Shown here piece by piece: positions 1-9,142 of a stretch of DNA of 64,000 nucleotides (positions within the stretch are counted from its first letter, which is position 1; the number at the start of each line of letters is the position of its first letter). Both the position numbers and the translations under genes were made by a program. The stretch is taken from contig NZ_CP036292.1 of assembly GCF_007751715.1 (NCBI RefSeq), positions 310,001 through 374,000 on the forward strand, written 5' to 3'. The DNA comes from Rosistilla oblonga. Its GTDB lineage: Bacteria > Planctomycetota > Planctomycetia > Pirellulales > Pirellulaceae. Below the pieces are notes generated by a model. It did not search any database. It had not been told where the DNA came from and was given only the letters and a program-made list of their open reading frames with translations.

Positions 1-414
1 TTCTTCGCGAACATCTTCCAGCTTCAGTCCCAAGTTCATCAGAACCTGAGCGGCGACGCCTTCTTGTTCACGCAGCAGGCCCAGCAGGATGTGCTCGGTG
101 CCGACGTAATTGTGGTTCAGGTTGCGAGCCTCTTCCATCGAGTACTCGATCACCTTCTTGGCGCGAGGCGTCTGAGGCAGCTTGCCCATCGTGACCATTT
201 CAGGGCCGCTTTGGACCAGCTTTTCCACCTCTAAGCGAATCTTGCGGAGATCGACTTCCAGGTTCTTCAGCACATTGGCCGCAACGCCGCTTCCCTCTTT
301 CACGAGGCCTAACAGGATGTGTTCGGTACCGATGTATTCGTGATTGAATCGCTGGGCCTCTTGATTGGCCAGTTGCATCACTTTGCGGGCGCGGTCAGTA
401 AATCTTTCGTACAT
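1..414 (-). CDS. clpC: ATP-dependent Clp protease ATPase subunit ClpC, N-terminal part (cut by window edge)
   Basis: Only the first 138 codons are inside the window; the gene continues past base 1. They hold both Clp_N repeats, each with the GTEHILLGL motif (about residues 29-37 and 104-112), the pattern of ClpC/ClpA N-domains that bind adaptors and substrates. ClpC is a AAA+ unfoldase feeding ClpP. The ATG at 414 follows AGAGGG at good spacing and starts with MYERFTDRARKV, typical of ClpC. Known from family: protein quality control in the cytosol. The ATPase domains cannot be checked here. Confidence 0.93.
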   Translation of the reverse strand, partial: MYERFTDRARKVMQLANQEAQRFNHEYIGTEHILLGLVKEGSGVAANVLKNLEVDLRKIRLEVEKLVQSGPEMVTMGKLPQTPRAKKVIEYSMEEARNLNHNYVGTEHILLGLLREQEGVAAQVLMNLGLKLEDVREE

Positions 415-772
415 TCTTGGACCCTCTGGATCGTGGTCGCACTTAGTGCGATCAGCCGTTGCATGGATGCGTTTGCTGAAAGCGTTTCCTGAAACAATCG
501 ACCGCCGTGCAGCGGGCGATTGATCCTAAATAAATTATGAGCCGCGTCGGGCAGGGCTGCCGATTTGGCGATTTCTTAGCAATACCGTGTAGCTGTGCAA
601 AAAATACGCCGCAGCGACGGCTCGGGGGCGAGATCCCGCTCCCAAGCTGGCGACTTCAGGGGGGCTGGCCGCCATCCGTTACCGGCTAAATCGATTCTAC
701 CGTTTTCCTGACTCAGCGGGGATAGGAGGTGATTGTCTGATTTGCCATATCTGCCAGTTCTGTCGCGCATGC
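415..772. other. Gene-less stretch upstream of clpC
   Basis: This 358-base gap separates clpC from the same-strand gene to its right. No convincing ORF is present. An AT-rich patch at 527-538 could be the -10 region of a leftward clpC promoter, but no clear -35 goes with it. No CIRCE-like inverted repeat was seen. Confidence 0.4.
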
Positions 773-1483
773 TCAACTTGACTTCCCTTCGGCGGTTGCC
801 ATCTGGGGCGATTCTGCCACTTCGGCAGTCGGATCGCTTGGTCGATTTTCTTCTGTCGAACTGGACGCTTTGGCAGCATCCGCGGTCTGGCTTCCCTCGG
901 AATCCGCTGGCGACTCCGATTCTTCTTCAGTCTCGGAATCTTCCTGTTGGGCCACCAAGTCGTCGACCATCCGCTTCAGTCGACGCTCCTCGATATCGCG
1001 TTCCAGCCACCATGCGTCCCCCGTTTCGAGTGCCGCCAAAGCGTCGAGCGTTTGGGCGGCCGCTGCAAAACGATCGGTCTTACGGTAGACGCTCGCTAGC
1101 AAAAGCAGCGACAGCGCGTCCCGCGGGTCGACCTCCAAGCAATGCACTAACAAAGCTTCGGCTTCAAACCATCGACCCTTCAAAAATTCTGTCCGGGCGG
1201 CGTCGTATCGGTCTTCTTCGCCCGAGGCGTGCCGCGGTGCTAGCAACATCGGCAAGCCGCGAACCGCCCGTACGAACAGCACCACCCAGATCCCCACAAA
1301 CGCCCAACAAACCGAACGAACCATCAACGGTTCGAGCCACTGGGGATAAATGAACCGCGACACCAGCAATGTATTGATAGCAATCGCGAAACAGATCGCC
1401 GCCGGCAGGCCGCTCATCCGTCCGCGAAACCAGATCTCCGGGAGGCCTGGCCACATACAATAGACATAGTGAGACAACGGCAT
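773..1483 (-). CDS. Membrane protein with TPR-like segment, function unknown
   Basis: A 236-residue protein. Two hydrophobic helices lie at about residues 26-45 and 53-72. They are followed by a helical segment (about 90-150) with TPR-like spacing: FLKGRWFEAEALLVHCLEVD and then a second alpha pair starting ASVYRKTDRFAAAAQTL. The last ~60 residues are Ser/Glu/Asp/Pro-rich low complexity. This suggests a membrane-anchored scaffold with a cytoplasmic TPR, but no function can be named. It lies upstream of clpC on the same strand with a 358-base gap, so co-transcription is uncertain. Start ATG at 1483. Confidence 0.7.
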   Translation of the reverse strand: MPLSHYVYCMWPGLPEIWFRGRMSGLPAAICFAIAINTLLVSRFIYPQWLEPLMVRSVCWAFVGIWVVLFVRAVRGLPMLLAPRHASGEEDRYDAARTEFLKGRWFEAEALLVHCLEVDPRDALSLLLLASVYRKTDRFAAAAQTLDALAALETGDAWWLERDIEERRLKRMVDDLVAQQEDSETEEESESPADSEGSQTADAAKASSSTEENRPSDPTAEVAESPQMATAEGKSS

Positions 1484-1644
1484 CGTGCAATTATTTCGCT
1501 TGGTGAGGAAATGCTTCTGCGCGGGGTGATTCTAAGAAGAAACCGGCCGTGGGGCCTAGAGCGGATTTTGCCAGCATTTCCATTTCGCGCAGGTCGCTGC
1601 GGAGATTCTCACCGCGGTGATCGCGAGCCTGCCAAGCTGAACGA

Positions 1645-2409
1645 TCACGATCCGCTGGTGTCGATAAACGCTTTGTCATCCAGCGGGCGAACCCAGACGT
1701 TGCGGAAGCGGACCGCGTTGTCGTGGTCTTGCAGGAAGAGCGGCCCCGTCGAGGTTTTCAACTGACGCTCCCAGATTGCTTTCAAGTAGGGCGTCGCGCC
1801 GTAGCGATACGGATGATAGCTCGATCGCGGTTCGCCCAGTTGCAAGTCGCGTTGCACTTGTTGTCCGTTGAGCCACGCGGTGATCGAGCCCTCTTTAGTG
1901 ATCTTGCCTTGGTCGTCCCGCCGCGGGGCGCGGTAGCGGATGTCGTAAACCTGCCATTGCCCGCGAGGACCGCAAGCATTTGCAAGCGGCTTGGAGAATC
2001 CATAGACCGACCCGGCGTCCTGTTGGCTCAGTTCCTGTTTGCCGTGGGAATCGATGATCTGAACTTCGTAGTTGCCGTGGATGTAGATCCCGCTGTTTCC
2101 GGTTCCTCCTTCGGGGATCAGGAATTCCACGTGCAGGTCGGCATCGCGGAAGTGCAGCGTCGAGACCAAGTGGTTCGATCGGACAGCTTGCTCCCCTTGG
2201 GAGACCGTCGAAACCAAGCTGCCGTTTTCGATCGGCCAGTTGATCGCCGTTCCCTGCGTGCTGCGAAACTTCGGCTCCGATTCGCCATCAAATAACACGA
2301 TCGCATCGGCTGGCGGTTCGACGGGCAGTTGCGATTGGTCGGGGCGAAACTCTTCGGCCGCCAGAGGCAGAGCGAATCCGATCAGGCTGAGGGCAAGGGC
2401 ACGTATCAT
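1645..2409 (-). CDS. DUF1080 family secreted protein (3-keto-disaccharide hydrolase-like)
   Basis: A 254-residue protein with a signal peptide (MIRALALSLIGFALPLAA, cleavage probably near residue 18) and a concanavalin-like DUF1080 domain. Family hallmarks visible are IVLFDGESEPKF near the N-terminus, GNSGIYIHGNYEVQIIDS in the middle, and a C-terminal FLQDHDNAVRFRNVWVRPL. DUF1080 members act on or bind sugars, some as 3-keto-disaccharide hydrolases, and are abundant in planctomycetes. The open frame extends 24 codons upstream, but the ATG at 2409 puts the signal peptide at the N-terminus. It is divergent from the symporter gene at 2543. Confidence 0.85.
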   Translation of the reverse strand: MIRALALSLIGFALPLAAEEFRPDQSQLPVEPPADAIVLFDGESEPKFRSTQGTAINWPIENGSLVSTVSQGEQAVRSNHLVSTLHFRDADLHVEFLIPEGGTGNSGIYIHGNYEVQIIDSHGKQELSQQDAGSVYGFSKPLANACGPRGQWQVYDIRYRAPRRDDQGKITKEGSITAWLNGQQVQRDLQLGEPRSSYHPYRYGATPYLKAIWERQLKTSTGPLFLQDHDNAVRFRNVWVRPLDDKAFIDTSGS

Positions 2410-2542
2410 TAATAAGAGGCTTCTAGGAGAGGTGTCTTGTTGTTCGTCCGATCTCCGCGATCGCGGAGGTGTTGCTGGCAAAGTATATCATCCGTCGGCC
2501 GGTTTGCTGTCCAATCGCCGCGGCGAACGGTAGACTCTGGCG

Positions 2543-3538
2543 ATGTCAAATCCGCAGAATCTCCCGCCGTCCGACGCTCCCGGTCCTCAACGCAACCCTT
2601 CGATGCGGCATTGGATGTTTCCGATGTTGTGTGGGTTTTCGTTAATCGCCTACTTCTGGCCTTCGGGCGGGATCGATCCGTTTGTCGCTTCCAAGGCGTG
2701 GCTCTCCTGGATGATCGCGGCGACGATGTTCGCGTTGGGCAGTCTGTTGCCCGAGGATGAAGTCCGTCGACTGCGTCGGCAATTGCCACAGGTCTGTTTG
2801 GGAACTCTGACCCAGTGTCTAGTCATGCCGCTGGCGGCGCTAGCGGTCGTCCGGTTCGGCGGACTCGAAGGGGGCTACCGGTTGGGAGTGATCCTTGTCG
2901 GATGTGTTCCCGGCGCGATGGCATCCAACGTGTTGACTCTGGCCGCTGGCGGCAACGTCAGTTATTCGGTCAGTCTGACGACGATGGCCACGCTCGCTTC
3001 GCCGATCACCGTCCCTTGGCTGTTGGTCTTGATGGCGGGGATCAGCGAATCGGAGGCGCGCATCGAACCGCTGTCGATGATGCTCACGCTCGCTTCGACA
3101 GTCTTGTTGCCCGTGATCGCCGGGTTCTCGTTAGCGCGTTGGAGTCCGCGGTTCAAAGCGATCGCCGAACCTGTCGGTCCAATCTTGGCGAACTTTGTCA
3201 TCCTGTGGATCATCGCCGTCGTGGTGGGACTGAACCGCGACCGCTTGGCCATGATCCCGCTAAGCCTGTTGGCGTCGCTGTTGGTCGTGAACCTTGTCGG
3301 TTACGTCGGTGGTTATACCGCGGGAGCTCTCGCGCGGATGGACGAACCGATGCGTCGAGCGTTGACGCTAGAGGTCGGGATGCAGAACGCGGGGCTCGGG
3401 ACGATGCTGGCCGTCGGCAGCTTTGGCGACCAGTTTCCCGAAGCCGCCATCCCCACAGCCGCCTACACGTTTGGCTGTGTCTTCACCGGCACGATCCTCG
3501 TCTCGCTGTGGCGACCACGTTCTGCAGCTGCCGTGTAG
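2543..3538 (+). CDS. Bile acid:sodium symporter family (SBF/BASS-like) transporter
   Basis: A 331-residue polytopic membrane protein, normal length for the BASS family. The two conserved unwound-helix regions are visible: CVPGAMASNVLTLAAGGN (about residues 124-141) and EVGMQNAGLG near residue 283. In this family they form the sodium-binding crossover. It probably imports an organic anion with Na+; the substrate cannot be told from sequence. The start at 2543 leaves a ~20-residue polar N-terminus before the first helix. Confidence 0.85.
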   Translation: MSNPQNLPPSDAPGPQRNPSMRHWMFPMLCGFSLIAYFWPSGGIDPFVASKAWLSWMIAATMFALGSLLPEDEVRRLRRQLPQVCLGTLTQCLVMPLAALAVVRFGGLEGGYRLGVILVGCVPGAMASNVLTLAAGGNVSYSVSLTTMATLASPITVPWLLVLMAGISESEARIEPLSMMLTLASTVLLPVIAGFSLARWSPRFKAIAEPVGPILANFVILWIIAVVVGLNRDRLAMIPLSLLASLLVVNLVGYVGGYTAGALARMDEPMRRALTLEVGMQNAGLGTMLAVGSFGDQFPEAAIPTAAYTFGCVFTGTILVSLWRPRSAAAV

Positions 3539-3661
3539 TACAATTTGTTGTGGTCGTCTTCAGGTAGGCGGCTTGTGAAGCTAGTTGTGGATGACGCTCG
3601 ATGACTGGCGTCGGGCTACCGATGGCGAAACTCTGATTCCGATTGCACCACTGGATTGACG

Positions 3662-3925
3662 ATGGCTGATTTGCTGCATGTTGTCGCGATGAACGTGCCT
3701 TGTCCGTTTCATCTCGAACTTAAATTTTCCGATGGCGATTCGCGTGTGGTCGACTTGCGACCGCTGTTGAACGGCCCTGCCTTCCTGCCGCTTCACGATC
3801 CCGATGTGTTTGCATCCGCGACGATCGATCCGGTGACAAAAACAGTCTGTTGGCCATGTGGAGTCGATTTGGCTCCCGAAGCGCTGAGGTCCCTATCGCC
3901 AGCTGATATCCAGCCAGCCGGCTAG
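3662..3925 (+). CDS. DUF2442 family small protein
   Basis: An 87-residue protein with the DUF2442 pattern: an N-terminal strand, FSDGDSRVVDLRPLL, a central FLPLHDPDVFASATIDPVTKTV and a final WPCGVDLAPEALRS. DUF2442 proteins are small and sometimes lie next to DUF4160 toxin-like genes; no such partner is present here. An in-frame TTG at 3656 would add two residues, but the ATG at 3662 is preferred. Function unknown. Confidence 0.75.
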   Translation: MADLLHVVAMNVPCPFHLELKFSDGDSRVVDLRPLLNGPAFLPLHDPDVFASATIDPVTKTVCWPCGVDLAPEALRSLSPADIQPAG

Positions 3926-3988
3926 CGAGACGCGATATTGCGGAGCGGTGTTGCGGTGGCATCGCTAGTCATCGGACATCGCAATCGA

Positions 3989-5428
3989 TCAAGCCAGCAG
4001 CTTCTCGATCACCTTCGCCGGTTGGCCGTCGATCAACGATTGCTCGCGTCCGTTCTGTTCGTAGGTCAGGTTTTCGGCTTCGAGTCCAAACAGGTGCAGC
4101 AGAGTGGCGTGGTAGTCGAAATGGTTGACTTGGTCTTCCACTGCGTGGTGGCCAAATTCGTCGGTCGCGCCATGCATTCCCGATCGGAAGCCGCCGCCGG
4201 CGACCCACATCGTGAACCCGTAGGTGTTGTGATCGCGGCCGATATTCGCTTCGTTTTGGATCACCGGTAACCGGCCCATCTCGCCGCCCCAGTGGACGAC
4301 GGTGCTGTCGAGTAATCCGCGTTGCTTGAGATCTTTCACGAGCGCGGCGGCCGGTTTGTCGATCTTCTTGCACGATGCTGGCAACGCTTTGACGATGCCG
4401 CCATGGTGGTCCCAGTATTGGTTTTTCGTGAACAGTTGCACAAACCGCACGCCTCGTTCGACAAGTCGCCGCGCGATCAGGCAGCGTTCGCCAAACTCTC
4501 GCGTCTCGGGTTGGTCCAGCCCATACATCGCGTGGGTTGCTTTCGATTCGCGGCTCAAGTCGGTCGCTTCGTCCGCCGCAAACTGCATCCGTTCGGCGAG
4601 TTCAAAATTAGCGATCCTCGCTTGCAGTTCGTGTTCGCCCGTCCGTTGTTCCGCATGGCGTCGGTTCAACGATTGCAGCAGGTCGAGGTAATTGGATTGA
4701 ATCTCGCCGTCGAGATGGGGCGGCGGCTGCAGGTTCAAGATCCGCGGCTTCACCGGTCGGATGACGGTTCCTTGAAACAGCGACGGCAACCAACCGTTGG
4801 ACCAATTCAAGACGCCTGCGACCGGCAGGCCCTTCGGGTCGGTCATTGCGATGTAGGCGGGCAAGCTTTCGCTTTGGGTTCCCAACGCATACGTCAGCCA
4901 GCTGCCTAGCGCCGGACGTCCCGCCAAGGGGCGACCGCCGTTCATCGCGTAGATCGATTGGCCGTGGTTGTTCACACCGGTGTGCATCGATCGAATCACC
5001 AACGCATCGTCGACGATCGTCGAAAATTCGGGAAGCAGTTCGGAAACGTCGGTCCCATGTTCGCCGTACTTCTTGAATTTCCAAGGCGATCCAAAAACCT
5101 TCGAGCTTGCTTGCGCCGCGTTGTCGTATTTGATCTTGCCGGGAAACTTCTGCATATGCAGTTCGTTTAATATCGGCTTCGGATCCAGTAGATCCATCTG
5201 GCTGGGGCCGCCTTGCATGAACATCGAAATCATGGCGGTCGCCCGCGGCTTCAGCGGTGGCTGCTTCGGCTTCAGATCGAAACCTTCGGTCCCCATCTTC
5301 GGCTTCTTCGGTTCGGCACTGGCTTTCTGGGCCATCAGGCAAGCCAACGCCAGCGGCCCGCCACGCATCGCCGATGAGGCGAGGAAGTGTCGGCGCGAAG
5401 ATTGCATGTCGGAATTGTTGTTGGTCAT
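3989..5428 (-). CDS. DUF1501 domain protein (sulfatase-fold family), operon 1
   Basis: A 479-residue protein starting with a Tat-like SRRHFL motif (residues 11-16) and a short hydrophobic stretch, so it is probably exported. Family landmarks are MFMQGGPSQMDLLDPKP, then RSMHTGVNNHGQS, then HWGGEMGRLPVIQ and GRDHNTYGFTMWVAGGG. DUF1501 proteins have an alkaline-phosphatase/sulfatase-like fold and are massively expanded in planctomycetes; the reaction is unknown. It lies 91 bases downstream of the PSD1 gene at 5520 on the same strand, the usual partner arrangement. Confidence 0.88.
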   Translation of the reverse strand: MTNNNSDMQSSRRHFLASSAMRGGPLALACLMAQKASAEPKKPKMGTEGFDLKPKQPPLKPRATAMISMFMQGGPSQMDLLDPKPILNELHMQKFPGKIKYDNAAQASSKVFGSPWKFKKYGEHGTDVSELLPEFSTIVDDALVIRSMHTGVNNHGQSIYAMNGGRPLAGRPALGSWLTYALGTQSESLPAYIAMTDPKGLPVAGVLNWSNGWLPSLFQGTVIRPVKPRILNLQPPPHLDGEIQSNYLDLLQSLNRRHAEQRTGEHELQARIANFELAERMQFAADEATDLSRESKATHAMYGLDQPETREFGERCLIARRLVERGVRFVQLFTKNQYWDHHGGIVKALPASCKKIDKPAAALVKDLKQRGLLDSTVVHWGGEMGRLPVIQNEANIGRDHNTYGFTMWVAGGGFRSGMHGATDEFGHHAVEDQVNHFDYHATLLHLFGLEAENLTYEQNGREQSLIDGQPAKVIEKLLA

Positions 5429-5519
5429 CGGTTTTCCGTCGTTTCGCAGGCGGGGATTTTTTGGGAGGGGAGCGGGGCTGTCGCCGACGTTAGTATCGGC
5501 GGGGAAGCTGCGGTCGCCG

Positions 5520-8408
5520 TTAATCCACGTAGAGGAATTCGTTGGAGCTGAACATCGCTTGGCAGGCGCTGGCCAGTGCCAGTCGGTGAGCCGCTTCGGC
5601 GGATAGTTTGGCGTCGCGCGATTTGAATGCGGAGGTTTGTCGCGCGACGAAGTCGGTCAGTTCGGTCAGCACGCCATTTTCGATCTCTCGATTGAAGCAT
5701 CGCTGCCAAGCGTTGGAGATCTGTTGCGGGACTTCGCTCTCGGCTCGGATCGCCTGAGCCGCCAGCTGGTCCGCTTGCTCGATGACAAACGAACTGTTCA
5801 TCAGCAGCAACGCTTGCGTAGCGACGTTTGAGTAGTTGCGGATGGTGCAGTTGGGGGCGACGGTGGCCAAGTCGAATGTTTCCAGGACGCCCAGCGGTCG
5901 GCTGCGGCGAACTTGAACGTAGACGCTGCGGCGACTGGCCTCTTCGCCGAGCTGCGATTTGCCCGTCGGCTTGCGTTCTCCGTCGAGCATCTCCTTGCCC
6001 AATACGACTTGCCCCACAGCGTCTTCTTTTACCGGTACCGGCGGGCCGTGCAAGCGATTCGTGATCGTGCCGTTTGCGACGAGCATCGCGTCGCGGATCG
6101 CTTCGGATTCCAGCCGTCGGACCGTCATCCGTGCATACAGCCGATTGTCGGGATCGACGCGATCCAGCTGCTCGGTTCGCGTGGAAACCTGCTGGTACGT
6201 TTGCGACAGCATGATCATCCGATGCATGCGTTTCAGGTTCCAACCGCCACGCATCAGGTCGGTTGCGAGCCAGTCGAGCAGTTCGGGATGCGTCGGCTTG
6301 GAGCCTAGGAAACCGAAGTCGCCCGGCGAATCGACGATGCCTCGTCCGAAGTGGTTTAGCCAAACGCGATTCATCAGAACGCGAGCCAGCAGTGGATGTT
6401 TGCCGTTGGTCAGCTGGCGTGCGTAGGCGAGACGTCGGCCAGTCGTGGGGAGATCGGGATCGTTCGCCTCGATCTCCGTGGGCTCGCTGCCTTTCAGGAC
6501 GGTCAGTTCGCTAGGCCCCAGTTCCTGGCCCGGCTGTTTGTGGTCGCCGCGAATGAACAGATGCGTTGGCGGCACGTGGTTCGCGGGTTCGGTTAAGACG
6601 CGAATGAACTTCTCTTTCGGGGCGGTGGCGCGAATCGCTTTGATCTCGTTCAGCATTTTGGCGAGGTCCGTTTTCGCATCGATTTTACGGCAGATCTGGG
6701 CGGCTTCGCGATAGCGTTGGAGCTCGGCAAAGCCATCGGGTGAAAACGTTTTCAGCGTGGATGCGTCGACCAGCGGTCCGGGGAACTCCGCCGCCAATTG
6801 TTGCTGCTCGCTCGTCCAAGTGTCGGCCGGAATCGATACCAGCGTTGCAATGGCTTCTCGCTGCTCGGATGGAACCTGAGCGAGCTGATCGCTGCGAGTC
6901 TGTTCGATCAATTCCTGCTCCAACGCATCGGCGGCTCTTTCGATATCCGAAGCCCGACGCGCTCGCTGTTGAGCGTACAGGTAGAGCGAACCAGGCGAAA
7001 TGTTGCCGACGTTGGGGAACTCTTCTAGCAGGGCAACCTGCTCGGCGCTCCGCTTCGACTTCTCTGTCTTGAAAGCGGTCTCGAGCGCTTCGCGACGGTC
7101 GGCGGGAACCACCAACAGTTCTTCGTAGAGTGTCCTGTCGAGATGTTCTTGCTGGCGTTTTGTGCGGTTTTCAGTGGCTTGTTTGGCTTTCTGTTCGATC
7201 TCCTTGCGGACCTGTCGATCTTCTTCGGTATACAGCGACACGCGGCGTTGCCGGGGAGCTTTCCATTTCTTTGGATCGAGTGCCGGTTCGAAAATCGCGC
7301 GGAACCGGAAGTAATCGGCTTGGCTGATCGGATCGTACCGATGGTCGTGGCACTTCGCGCATCCAACCGTCAGCCCCAACAGCGAGGTCGATACGATCTC
7401 GATCGTGTCGGAAATCGTTTCGTTGGCTGCCAGGTCGCGGTCGATGCCTCCCGATGCAGTGCCGTCGGGAGCCATGCGAAGAAAGCCGGTGGCGGTGAGT
7501 TGAGCGATCCGCTGGGGCGTTAGCTGCGAAGCGTCCTTCCCCGTCGCCATCTCGTCTCCGGCCAATTGTTCGCAGATAAATTGGTCCAACGGTTTGTCGT
7601 CGTTAAAGCTGTCGATAACGTAGTCGCGGTAGAAGTAGGCGAACTCGCGTTCGGTATCTTGATTTGTGTAGCCATCGGAATCGGCGTAGCCGGCGACGTC
7701 CAGCCAATGCCGGCCCCATCGCTCACCGTAGCGGGGCGAGGCGAGCAAGCGATCGATCAGCGCCGCGTAGGCGTGGGGGCTCGGGTCGTTAACGAATTCG
7801 TCGACCATCTCCGGATCCGGCGGCAGCCCCCACAGATCGAACGTCGCGCGGCGGATCAGGGTGTGTCGATCGGCGGCGGCCGAAAAAGCGAGCCCTTCGC
7901 GATGCAGCCGATCGAGGACGAATGCGTCGATTGGGTTGTCGCTGACGTTCTCTTTGACAACGGGCGGCTCAGGGGACGCGATCGGTTGGAAGGCCCAAAA
8001 GCTGCGTTCCTCCTCGGTGATATAGTCGCCATCGTCGAGCGTCAGCGGTTCTTCTCGCGCGGTCTTGGCGCCGTCGAGGATCCACTGGCGAATCGAAGCG
8101 ATATCCTCGGCGGACAGATTTTTTTCGCCCGGCGGCATGTCCCCCGACTCCACCCGTTCAAGCAGCAGCGATTCGCTATCATTGCCCGGGACGATCGCTT
8201 CGCCCGAATCACCGCCAGTCAAAATCCAACGTTTCAGTCGGACATCGAGCGATCCTTCGACGACGCCACTTTCGCCATGGCAATGAAAGCAGTGCGCCTT
8301 CAAGATCGGACGAACATCCTTTTCGAAAGTCAGCGGATCGGCAGCAATTGCCCGGCTGGAGAGGATCGAAACGGCAGCGAGTAGCGCAAAGGTAGGTAGG
8401 AGACGCAT
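5520..8408 (-). CDS. PSD1-type planctomycete cytochrome c / DUF1549 / DUF1553 protein, operon 1
   Basis: A 962-residue exported protein with a signal peptide (about residues 1-22). An N-terminal cytochrome-like segment carries CFHCH near residue 39. The DUF1549 region contains GERWGRHWLDVAGYADSDGY and a second haem-type motif, CAKCHDHRYDP. A helical, charged middle (about residues 390-560) leads to a C-terminal DUF1553 region (ARVLMNRVWLNHFGRGIV, then LDWLATDLMRGGWNLKRMHR). These proteins are thought to support periplasmic polymer degradation with DUF1501 partners; the electron partner is unknown. ATG at 8408. Confidence 0.9.
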   Translation of the reverse strand: MRLLPTFALLAAVSILSSRAIAADPLTFEKDVRPILKAHCFHCHGESGVVEGSLDVRLKRWILTGGDSGEAIVPGNDSESLLLERVESGDMPPGEKNLSAEDIASIRQWILDGAKTAREEPLTLDDGDYITEEERSFWAFQPIASPEPPVVKENVSDNPIDAFVLDRLHREGLAFSAAADRHTLIRRATFDLWGLPPDPEMVDEFVNDPSPHAYAALIDRLLASPRYGERWGRHWLDVAGYADSDGYTNQDTEREFAYFYRDYVIDSFNDDKPLDQFICEQLAGDEMATGKDASQLTPQRIAQLTATGFLRMAPDGTASGGIDRDLAANETISDTIEIVSTSLLGLTVGCAKCHDHRYDPISQADYFRFRAIFEPALDPKKWKAPRQRRVSLYTEEDRQVRKEIEQKAKQATENRTKRQQEHLDRTLYEELLVVPADRREALETAFKTEKSKRSAEQVALLEEFPNVGNISPGSLYLYAQQRARRASDIERAADALEQELIEQTRSDQLAQVPSEQREAIATLVSIPADTWTSEQQQLAAEFPGPLVDASTLKTFSPDGFAELQRYREAAQICRKIDAKTDLAKMLNEIKAIRATAPKEKFIRVLTEPANHVPPTHLFIRGDHKQPGQELGPSELTVLKGSEPTEIEANDPDLPTTGRRLAYARQLTNGKHPLLARVLMNRVWLNHFGRGIVDSPGDFGFLGSKPTHPELLDWLATDLMRGGWNLKRMHRMIMLSQTYQQVSTRTEQLDRVDPDNRLYARMTVRRLESEAIRDAMLVANGTITNRLHGPPVPVKEDAVGQVVLGKEMLDGERKPTGKSQLGEEASRRSVYVQVRRSRPLGVLETFDLATVAPNCTIRNYSNVATQALLLMNSSFVIEQADQLAAQAIRAESEVPQQISNAWQRCFNREIENGVLTELTDFVARQTSAFKSRDAKLSAEAAHRLALASACQAMFSSNEFLYVD

Positions 8409-8514
8409 TTTCAGGATCGCGGTTGGAGGGCGAAAACGCAGGCGGGAGGAACCATGCTACACGATTCAGGCGTGAGATTAAACACTTTTCGCGAAACAAC
8501 CTCAGGGCAAGCTG

Positions 8515-9142
8515 TCATAAAGCCGCGATTGCGGCTTGAAACAATTTGGCACCGAGGAGCGAAGCTCCGATCCTTGGGCAAGCACAGGTCAAACGAAGCG
8601 AGCCCCGCGAGCGGAGTTCAGGCTTGGGGGGATTTCGCCATGCTCAAACCACCTCGTAGCCGCGGATGCGGCGGCCGCATAAAGCCTGCGGCGCGAGCCG
8701 CAGGAAAGATTGGACACACTTGATATGTGAGTCCCGGCAGGGACGACAGATTCAGCGCACCGTTCGCTGCCTCCAGGGTTTTCCATTTCATCGATCGCGG
8801 CCGGTGGTCCTGCGGTTGGCACCGCAGGCTTTATGCGATCGCCGCGACTGCGGCTTGAAGCAACTCGGCACCGAGGGGCGAAGCTCCGATCCGTTGCCTA
8901 GCCCAGGTCAAACGGAGCGAGCCCTGCGAGCGGAGTTCAGGCTTGGGGGGATTTCGCCGTGCTCAAACCACCTCGTAGCCGCGGATGCGGCGGCCGCATA
9001 AAGCCTGCGGCGCGAGCCGCAGGGAAGGTTGGACACACTTGATATGTGAGTCCCGGCAGGGACGACAGATTCAGCGCACCGTTCGCTGCCTCCAGGGTTT
9101 TCCATTTCATCGATCGCGGCCGGTGGTCCTGCGGCTCGCGCC
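8515..9142. repeat. ~319-bp tandem repeat array, left part (about two units)
   Basis: Units begin near 8515 (degenerate start) and 8830. Each carries the same ordered blocks: GCGATCGCCGCGACTGCGGC, a stretch with GCGAAGCTCCGATCC, a GCGGCGGCCGCATAAAGCC block, the hairpin CCTGCGGCGCGAGCCGCAGG, GTCCCGGCAGGGACGACAG, and a final CCTGCGG...CCGCAGG hairpin. The second unit is interrupted at 9142 by the IS element. Short ORFs in the units read through hairpins and are not credible proteins. Bases 8409-8514 before the array hold only the probable promoter of the PSD1 gene. Confidence 0.9.
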